NCBI GenBank assembly: GCA_037576195.1
Contig: CM075102.1
Span: 7,998,001 to 8,062,000, forward strand
Direction: 5' to 3'
Source of the DNA: Phytoseiulus persimilis
Taxonomy: Eukaryota; Arthropoda; Arachnida; Mesostigmata; Phytoseiidae
DNA length: 64,000 bases
Shown here: piece after piece, positions 51,901 to 62,546 of the stretch
Position numbering within the stretch: position 1 is the first letter of the stretch
How the letters are laid out: the number at the start of each line of letters is the position of its first letter
Notes under the pieces: model-generated
Database searches by the model: none
What the model was told of the DNA's origin: nothing
What the model saw: the letters and a program-made list of their open reading frames with translations, nothing else
Made by a program: the position numbers and the translations under genes

Positions 51901-54900
51901 ATGTTGTGACTGTCGAATCGGCGGGCCAGGACGAGGCGCCCATTCGCCGCAGACGAGCGCAGCGAAAAAGCAAACCACATCGATCTAACTCTCGATACCT
52001 GCCAGCATAATAACATCGCAAAGAATAGTAATGTTCTTAGACGCTGGTTTCCACTCCAAATTGCTTGAATTGGAGAAACAATGTCCGTCGTTTTGGTGTG
52101 GCTGTTCCACCACTCGAATGGTTGTTGCTCCGCGCCATCATCAGAGCGAACCGGAACGGCGCGCTGACACGACGACCATTTTCTGTTGTGTGATGGTTCG
52201 GCCGCCTGAGAGAGACTTCGTGTTGGTAGTCGGCTTCTGCTCGACTGTGTAAAGCAGTCCGGAACTTTTTTGACACGCACTCATGTTTTTTAAGATTTTC
52301 GCTCAAAAAATTCAAACAAACTGAATTCGACATCACGCAAGACCGTGTTCAGGCTACAAGCCTGGGAGATCCAGGCCAATGATTTCCCAGAGGAATGCTT
52401 CGAGAATGCTATTTTCTGTCTTCGTCGTTCTAGTTGATGACTTCATACGAAACGAGGCATCCGTTGTTGATTTTTGATGTTCGTTCACATCGAGCGCGAC
52501 CAGCACTGCGATCTGTTCCCTCTGTCCTCATTGTCTTGGAGCGAGCGACGCTGAATCCCGAATTCTTAGCATAAAAATCTTTCGCCACTTCCAGCCTCGA
52601 ACCTCCGGTGCCCCGATCGGCAGCCGAGTCATCGACCGAGAGAAATCGTAGAGACACGTTATTGACTTTGGCTGAAACAATAAATTTGTCGCCGGTTGTA
52701 TTTTTAGCCCACGATCGGGCGACGAAACACGTGATCGCACGCGACGCCGATCGCGTGCCTAATTGCGTGAAACCGCGTAGGCGATGTTTACGTCTGGGAT
52801 CCACGAGTGTGTCATGCTGCTCTGGGCACTACGTTCGATCTATCGTTGCGAAATCCGAGATCTCATCGTTCACGTGAGAGATCCCCATCGGTCGGATCAT
52901 GACTTCAAAACGTTCACTTGGGCCTCGACGGGTCAACACGCCGCGATTCCCGCAATCGCCGAGACGCTGATTTTGAAGAGCTCAAGAGGCTCAAAAAAAG
53001 CAGATGCCACCTTCATAGGTTGTTGGTGCCGGGTCGATGGAATTAATGTGGAACAACTAAACTTACTCAGATAAACGAAACACTTGAAGCGAAAGGAAGC
53101 CGCTCGGGGAAAAGTTGCGACTACGGCCCTGCTCGGGGCTTGGGAAACTCGGCCTCGGTCAGTCACTTCGGAAATCTGAAGATGCCCGTTACCCGACCGA
53201 ATCCGAGTGAGTTGCTCAACGTGACGCGAACGCTCGATGAGTTTCGCCCCGTTCGCTATGCGAGGATACTCTGACCGGCCATTAATTCCAGTCAATCAAA
53301 TTGATTAAGTTCCAAAACGCGCATCCGCCGTCACGCGTCCTTCTCGGAAGAAGAGGTGTTCGCGACGCGTTCTTCACTCGAACGCCGCGCAAAGCGCTCG
53401 GCGCAGCCTGCGCATGTGGGTGAACAAGAGAATAAACATTAGTTTGTCGAACGCAATTCAAGGAGCGTTAGTTTCGGAAGGAAACAGAGAAGAACGCGGA
53501 TTCGTCGAAGTCCTGGCGCGAGTCGAACCGATGTGGGAACTACGCATGGCGTCCGATCGAATTAGAGAGGGGGAAACTCTCTGGAAGTATGGGCATCCGT
53601 AAAGGATGGAGCACAATGGCTTCGGCGATTGACGAGTAGCGGCCAGTGATGGCTGCGTTCGATCTTTCGCCGGAGCAATGCCCTGGAAAGAAGCCACAAT
53701 GAACGCTCTCCAGCACACGCTACAGGCTTCCATCGGGCCATGCGTCCGCATGTCTGACCACTTTTCCATCCATCTGCTCACTCCGACAGCCCTTTTGCTT
53801 CTCCTGCAATGTCAGGGCCCATGGTCGCTCGTCGAGAGGCGGAGTAACCTGGTTGTGGTCCAAAGACACTGTGCTTGGTTCATTGGCCTTTGACTACGGC
53901 GACTGGTGCTGCTGTTGCGGCGTCGTCGCTGCGAGGCTGCGAAGACCAGAAATTACGCGGCGATGATCATCGTCGCCAACCGTTAGCGGCCGCCGAGCCG
54001 GCATCGGGTCTTGTTGGTCTAGACACGGCTGACGAAGACTCGACCCCTCCTGTCTATTTCGCTCGCGTTAGCGCCGCAAAACCAGAAACATGCTCACGAC
54101 GTACAACGGCGTTTAAGTGGAAAGCAATTCATCGACACGCATAAAACGGGCGAAACGATCCGACGAACGTGAGACCTTCTGATGCTCGTCATCCTATCGG
54201 AAGAAACTTCTAGAGTGCTGCTCTGTCGCGTAGGATCACCGCTGGGTCGGGATCGACTTCCGCCTCGTTTTTACTAGCCTATATCATTACGATTCCTCCG
54301 TTGGCGGCGGCTTCGATTCGGTCGCGTCGGGCCACACTTAATCCAGACCCAGGAACCTCGTTCTTCGAGGGTTCCCGTGAATGTACATCAAAGTTGCTGG
54401 GAAGGTTTCCAAGGATGTGGAATGTCGCGGACCGTCCTGTCGCACGACATCATGTCAAACGGTTCCGTCGAGCCCACTGGATTCGAGATGACATCAGGGC
54501 AAGTGAGCGCAGGAGGTTCCCGCAGTTCCCCCCTGTACAAGGGTTGATTTGAAGCTAGGTCGATGTGACAAACTCATGATGCATGTGGACAGGCTGACCA
54601 GATGGATGGCTGACTGACTGAGCGACTGGGCACGAGAGGGAACATCTATCAGGGATGGAAAGAAGACGTCATTGTGAAGCTGTTTGAAAGCTTGAAGCTC
54701 AAGACTTCGTCAAGACTAACACTTCATTGTCTATTGAATAGCGCCGTTTCTCTGTTCTCTGTTGAAAAACGCATTATGCGATTCCGATGCATATAACTCT
54801 GCGCGCTCGATTTTTACGATACCGTCACGGAAGCGACTCGCTATCCGAAATTCAAGAATCTCTCGCTTCTGATCAAGGATCTCGTGCTTGAGAAGTCATG

Positions 54901-57900
54901 CATTGGGCGGACAGAACGTAATTTATTCGACGAAGTTGGCTGTGATATTTTGATGAAGCGGGACACTCAGCTTCCTCGGAATCACTTCACCACCTGAATA
55001 TGGACGCCCGCAACGAATTCCCGCATCTCGATCGTACTCGACAGGAACTGCCTCCGTTGACTTCATGTATTCCGATTAAATTCTGGAAGGCTATCAGTGA
55101 GATCCACCGCAAGCCGAATCACAGCTGAAACATACTCGCAAGCTGCGCTGGATAGGGCTCTCTCTACATCGTGTGGGGAGGAACGAGACCATGAGAGCCA
55201 CGCTTGGAAGAGGAGCGTACGAAATGAAACGGAAACTGATCGACCTGTGGGCGCGTAGTCTGAGCGAACATAGAAGATCTTGGAGCAAGTGCCCTAATTT
55301 GATCAACAGCTGCGTGGTCTTCCAGTCCAATGGCCGCCTGCGTGTGCCCGCGTCCGACTTCTGAATCCCATCCGCTGCAGCGAATTTGGAATAATTGGTT
55401 CGCAACAGAGCCCAGATTCGGACCACTGGGCCGGACATCGCACCGCCCTGAACCGAGTTGGTGTACTTTTTCCAGTTTGCTCGCGAAAATAGGTGGGTGG
55501 GTGGGCTCGCGATGTGCTTTGCGGGACACAGGTAGAAAACGGTCGCCGGCTCCGGGCTGAGTTCGCTCACAGTTATTCATTCATTCTTCGGCCCATTCAC
55601 GACCGGAATCTCTGGTGGTTCGTGTCGGGCAGTATGATTGCGTGTTGACGATCAAAAAAAATATGAGAAAAGGAGCCGCCGACGCCAGCTCATCGTCCCC
55701 CGCACTTGACCGGGCCGTCGGCCGACTAAACACAGTTCAGACAGCGTATTATTTTTCCAGCAGGTGGGACGGGGTCAATGGTACAAGTGTATATACGAGC
55801 AAGATTACGACAGACACTGTAACCGGATTGATTGTTCTGAGAGTCAATCACCTCCTTGCCAAAGCTGTTCAAACATTTTCGCGCTTTTTGTAAGCGGATC
55901 CAATCTTGTCTTGTTGAAAGAATCTCGTCGTGTATCTTCAGCATCCTCGATCGGTTCCGGATCTTGCGGAGGGTGGCGGATTCGAACTTCCTCGGCATCT
56001 CTCCGCCGTCGAGCGATCCGCGAGCTACCCGAAAGCTGAAAAAGGCGGCCCGAAGCCCGCAAGCGTAGCCGTGAGACAGTTTTCTTCTCTCTGCCACGGA
56101 GTCCCCACTTAATCGGGGGTCGAGTCCGCTCCTCGCGAGTTTCGCGGGCTCGGCGGGAAGCAGCCACCGAGTTTACCCCACAATTAAGCGGGAGAAAGAC
56201 GAACTACGGTCGCGTATCCCGATACGCCGCTGACGCCACAGGCTCGATCCGACTGGCAGGTCGTGTTGTGTATTCGGAAAAAATCTTGGCTGCGGCTGGA
56301 TTCATCCGTTGTTGTCTGACAAACGCAGCGACAACAGCGGTGGCGACGACTGCATACGACCGCTCCAAGATCAACAGCGGCTATGCACAGATCGCGTTTG
56401 TAATTGCTGTGGAAGGTTACGGTAATGTGAGGGTCGACAAATCCAGCCAAGGCTTCCTGAGTGTTTCTCGTTAAATCTTTCCGCTCATTAGCTCTTGCGT
56501 CTGTCTGTACTTTCTCAAGCGACATGAGTGACTGACTGACTGATTGAATGAGTGAGTGAGGCGAGTCTCATTCAGCCGAGCAGTGCATTTGAGTACCGGC
56601 GGGCTTGGCCGTCGCTTTTGTTCGTTGCGTCTGATGCTGCAACCTTTTCAGCTTTTGGATGAATTCTCGCCTTTCTTCAGAAAAACCCCCATATTCTATG
56701 AGCGTGGTTAGTTACCGACTGCTCGACAAGAGCTTATAGATTCGGTGCTGTTGATAATTTCCCACGACCAGCGTTTCTCCATCGGAGCCGGCAGCGACTT
56801 TTGGCTGCTTTTATGGAGCAGAATCGCAGCTTGAATTGCGACCAATACCGCCACGAATCGACCTTGTGACGCATTTGGCTACCGTTGGTAAGAATCGCCT
56901 TCTATAAATCGACCGATACACCTCGCGTTAAGCGTGGGCCAAACTCGAAGTTCAGAGGGGAAGGTACAAAACCCGGAGAAAGCTTCACGGTTCGGAGCGA
57001 GGAAAGAAGTCCACGACGGTAATCCCGAAGCCCGAAAAACGGCGAATTCCAACCGGATCCCTGATCGAACTCTCCCGATTTTCCGCAAGCAGCACAATTA
57101 TCTCTGAGGCGCAACTTGATCAAACGATCTCTGTTCCTGAAAACCCGTGGCTGGCCCGTTGTCGAGACTTTCTGAGAGTTTCCAATCAGTTCAACGATGT
57201 TTTACAATACCGTGTAGTACCAACCTGGGAACAAGCAATCGCTCGAATGAGCGTTTACGACAGAGAGGCCCAATTTGGTGAAATTCCTTGTTCGCAACGG
57301 CCTCATGATTGTGATGTGAGTCCGATGTGATTGTGTTACGATTACCATTTGCCTTTGATAACACCATTATAGTCTGAGAGGCCATAACGACGTGTTCCTT
57401 GTTTGGAGCGGCTCTGAAGTTGTGTCGCTCACTGCGCCATCCTGGTCAGGGACCGTTTTTTTAAGAATCCCTTGGTCAGGGGTTGACTCCGGCTTCATCC
57501 CGACAATCGGAGAGGTATCGTCCGCACAAGTCTGATGGATTCGAGATATGATCATGTCACACAAGTCATCGCATCGATCGAACCAGCGATACACGAACGC
57601 TTTGATCGATTCACGGGAAGTGTATTCCAAGGTACGCGCTCATGTACCACTCAATCCACCAATCCGCTCGTCCATTCATCAGCGATGATGCGAGACGAGA
57701 AAATAAAGATAAGCTCTCTGTTGTTCATGTGCTAGTAATCGATATTCTATGGGTGCCATGAACGGTCCCGATCGAGCATCCCGATAGTCCTGATGGTCAT
57801 CCCCTGCGTAATCAGAGCGAGCGAACTTGATCCACTAGAGCTGATCTGCGACCATCTTGGGGATCATTCGCCATGGCTCCTTGATATCTTCCGGTGCGCT

Positions 57901-60900
57901 CCGTCAGTCGTGATGGGGCTCTGACCGGGTCGTCTCAAGTGAACGAGCATCTCCAGTCTCTGGAAAAACTGAGTGTTTGCGCAGAATCCTCACGAAGCTC
58001 GCCCGGCGAGCATCAATGTCTGCCCGACGGGAGACGGAGCACCATAGGAAGCAAGAAGCCCGCTGGAAGAAACAAAACGCTCGCGGCGGGAACGAGCGCT
58101 CCAGCATGGGCTACGTCACTGATTTCGAGCATGGCGGCTTTCGGTTACCACTGAATCTTGGAAGTTGGTGGAAGTTATCTTCTACGAGTCAGCTCCGAAG
58201 CGTACCTAAGTGGTGTCAAGCGTTCGCGAAAGCTAGCGAGCTAGCAACCGGGTATGATACATCACAATCAGTTTTCCCTAATGGTATTCGGGAATCGCGG
58301 AGACGATGCATTGTCTCTTGGCTAGCGGTACCGGGCCCGGTGGTCGCTGACGTCGTGGTAATGCGCAACCACCGACCGGGCAGCAGTCGAGCAACCGCTG
58401 TTGGCAGCGACAATGTCGGGTCATCCGTGGCCCCCGGCTGGATCCGCCGAATCGTTGCTGTCGGGCTCTAACCCGCGGTTACCTAACCCCGGAGCGTCTT
58501 TAAGATCAGCGCTCGCTCTTTCCGATCGTTGACAACTGTCGGCCCCTCTTCATCAATCGCTGATTCGTCCAATCATCTTTTTACATTAACCCGTAGCCTT
58601 GCAGCGGTGTTCGATTGGGCCTTGGTACTGTGTTTGGTGGTACTTATCGCAGTACCAGTGACATCTGCAAGTATCGTTCGCGTTGCTCAATCCGAATTTG
58701 AACAGCTCCTCATGTCGGTCGTCGAATCATTCCTCTCGCATCCCTTCGGTCGTCTTCGCCGCCATCGCGGAAAGGTCCCGTCGCGTTGCGCTAGTTTTTC
58801 GAACTTCCATGAAGTTCGCTCGCCCGTATCGCATTGTCGTTCCAGAACTCATACTTCAAGGCACCGGAGTTCAGACAATGGGAGCGAGAACCAGAAAGGC
58901 GAAAGTCAGTCGGTTCCCCGGCCGTTTCCCTAATCACTTGGTCACAGTGCCGCTGGGTATGCCACTCGATTTGTCCAGCGGACTGTTTGCCAAGCACAAC
59001 GGTGCCTTGCGGACTGCTCTCAAGCATTCGAAGCGTGTCTTCAACTTGCAACTGAGTGACTTCTTTTGAATGTACGTGGCGCCTCCAACGGTCCATATAC
59101 ACTGAGAAGCTTGTGACAGAAACGCGAAGGACACCAGAAGTGCTGAAGGATCTCCCGACCGACGAAAGAAGGAAAGATCGACCTCGTACGTTCATAGCGA
59201 CGCCAGCGAAGCGACGGCACCGAATGCATTTGAATAAACGGAGGGCCACCGGAAAACATTTTTTCACAGTCACGAAACACTCGAAACCGTTGGATGGGTC
59301 TCCCCACGGATTTTTCTCATACTTAATTCAGTTTTGCGAAGAAGTTCGACCTCAGAATCCGAACCCACGCGAGAACCGAACCATTGGGAAGAGACCGTTC
59401 CTTCGGTTCGTGCTTTTTTTTCGTGTCCGCGGTCGGAATGCGCCAGCCTGCAGAATCTAGAGGAGCATCCAAGGATTCGGTGTATGAAGGGCTTTCTGAG
59501 GAAGAAGAGAGGAACGCTGGATGCAGATCCCCGGAAACAATGACAACTGTGGTAAGCAGATTTGCCAACGAATCCCACTTCTCGCGTGCACCGATGCCTT
59601 TGTCAAAACAAAACCCTCGTTTCCTGGATCGATTCGCGACTCACCAAGCGACCCTAACTTGAATATCCCGCATCCATGATATCAACTTCCGTCGACAAAG
59701 TTCTCTTGATGTGTGTTGGCATCAAAATAGAAGTATACGAAAGTGAGAAGACGAAATACTGGCCGAAGTCAGAGGACGTTGCCAACAAAGGATGAGGCCC
59801 AGGCACGCCTCCGCACGTCGTGATCCGGCCGCAGGGTCTACATCTTCCTCGATTACCGCTGGTGCTGCTGGCTGGGCTCTTCGCTGAAAGACGGACGGAT
59901 AGAACGACTGACCGAATTAACATCTTTCCGAATATTGTCAGGCCGCGGCTGAGCGAAAGTTCGGACGAGAAGCTGGACGAACGGCGCCAAACGACGTTTC
60001 AGTTGTCGGAGCAAATGTCACCGAACGAGTGTTGACACATTGTTAGCACACCTGGTGACCAGCGAACGTTTTCCGTGTCACTAACTGGTTCCCCATCGGT
60101 GCGGAAGTTCGGTTCATCATCTAATTGCCAACTACGGGCCCGCAGGCTGAACGCGGGTCATAGTTTCGGCGTCCGGACGTCGGCGCTCGATCCGCTCGGC
60201 CAAGAGCTGCGGTCGTCCCCGACGACGTGGACGTCAGCGGAATCTCCACGGAGTTGTGTTCTGTTCCGTTGAATCGGCGGGACGAAAGTTGAAAGGAAAA
60301 ATTATAGAGAATCACTCTGCCGTCAGAAGCGTTCAACGGATCGGACAGAAGGAGAAAGATCGTCGAGGGCTCCGCGCAGCCGTGCGATTCGTCTCAGCAC
60401 CAAACAGGGTTTCGGAACAAGTTCTCCTCCGGAGTTCTTCTCTGATTCGTGCTGCAGCGTCTGCCGTACAATTCGCTCTTCATTTCGGAACCACAGGGAG
60501 AACCTTCCTGCGAGAAGTCGATCCGTTTGGTTGGTCGCTCTTTGTTCGACCGTCGGTTGCGGCCGTTCCGTAGTTTCGAGTCGGTCATTGTCGTTGGGGA
60601 TTTCGGTCAAAAATGGAGACACCTGCTCGGTATCGACGCGAATCCGTCGGGGTACCTCTTCCGTCGCGACGGATAATGCGCAGACTGGACGACTGCTCGC
60701 GTACTGCCCGGTGGGCTGTCGGAATGACGGACGGGCCGGGCTGGCTGATACAGTTGGAACACGCTGTCGCCTTGCTTTGTTTCTTTCTATTGCGCCAATG
60801 ACGAATAATCAAGGCTCTTAACCCACTGTTATCCCGCAGCGAGCGCACGGCGGGCGGGTCAGCTTTTGTTGTCAACGTCGTGAGCGAAGGAAACGGAAAC

Positions 60901-62508
60901 GGTATTGAACGACGAAGTTTATCGTCAATCAAACCGATAGAATATAGTTTTTATGGACTTGATCCCGAAAAAGGAAGGCAAACATCGTAGTACAATAGAA
61001 GAATGCTGAGGCATAAGGATGAAAAACAGGATGGACGTTAGCGATAATCGAGCAACGCAAAAGCACAAAAAAAAAAAAACGAGAAGAAACGTTTCGAGGA
61101 ATCGACTATCGCGCCGGGTCAAAACTTGACGAGTCACCTTTCGTTTGCTCGTGCTCATCATCGATTCCGGCGTTCCGAGTAAACGCTGGAACGTTCCGAC
61201 AAAAGTCGTACCGCATTCCGGAGGAGTCGAGTCCGAGCTTTCCGTTGATCGAGTTTGGCGAAGCATCCGAAAATGAAACTTGCTCTTCGTCGATCTCTCG
61301 GGAAGCGGAATCCAGTTTAGTGAAGTGTGCTAGCAGGACTTCATCACCGAAGTTCGTGGCCATAGGTGGGCGAGTGTTGTCGCTGTCCCGTTTCCATAAC
61401 GGGATTTCAGTCTATTCCGGTCTCACTTGAAAATGTTGCGATTCAATCAAATCGATCAACCGATATGATAATCAGTCGCATACAAGATCCGGAGGAACTA
61501 GGAAGAGAAACATTTCAAGCAGTTCCTTCGTCGCTCGTACGTCCGCTACGAAGACTGGATCGGGGGAATAAGTGTAATTATCATTCTAGATTCGAGAAAG
61601 AGGGCGAAGACAGCCGTTTGGCCGAGGCCTTGAAGTGCCACGGCTTCTGTCGGGCCCGCCTCAGATCCAACGAGCTGCCAGATTACCTATCCAAGTCTTT
61701 CGAGCAGGGCCCGTGCCGTTGCAGGACAGGGGTCGCACTCCACCCAAGAGAAAAGCTGGAGCAACCACGAGAAATCAGCCAGAGTCGCACAGAACTAGAT
61801 GCGGGCTGACGATTTCCGGAGACCGTCCCCTTCGTAAGATCCGATAGGGTCAACAGTTGTCTGTTATCGTGGCATTCAAGAATATATACCGAGATTCCAA
61901 TCAGACGGTGCGATTTGAGTTCACGAGACGAACGCCCAAAATCACTTTCCCTGCCGGCGGTAGGACATGCTTCAATTTTTGTGTCAGATTGTGCGTTTCT
62001 GAATTTTTCGGTCGAGCTGACTCGCGTCATGTTTGATCAATCGATCGAGCCGACTGAGTGACTGGCTGAAGGCTGCCGTGAGCGAGTTGAGCGTTTTCGG
62101 GTTTGCAACACAAGCAGAACGTGCGCGTTCAACAACTGACGCTTCTTCAAGCCCGAGCAGCGTCCTTCAAAGCGCCTTGAGAGACGCCTGCTAAGACGGC
62201 TTCAGTCTATCGACCACCGTTAATGATCTATCGAACACGGTGTGATGTCGTCGACGACCGGGCAGACGTCTGGATGATATATCCGTGAAGCCGCCGGAAA
62301 TCGACCGTTCGGGAAGCGTATTATACGAGAGAGGTTTCATGACCGAACGTACGAGCTGAAGGACGATGTTCTTCTGGACAAGAGGCGCCAAACACCTGAA
62401 GTCTTCCTCAATGGTGGACGACTCCTATAGGAAACGGAGCACGCTTAGGCTTCACTGAAACTACTCTGATGAGCTAACTGGTTTTCTTAGTTGTAGATCC
62501 GATAGAGT

Positions 62509-62546
<38 letters not shown>

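Larger units (their letters stand above)
59552..61589 (+). other. Spire intron 8, containing a candidate alternative exon
   Basis: A 2038-base interval between exons 8 and 9. It contains the candidate exon at 61206-61365 and a 13-base A run at 61067-61079. Nothing else is recognised. Confidence 0.5.
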
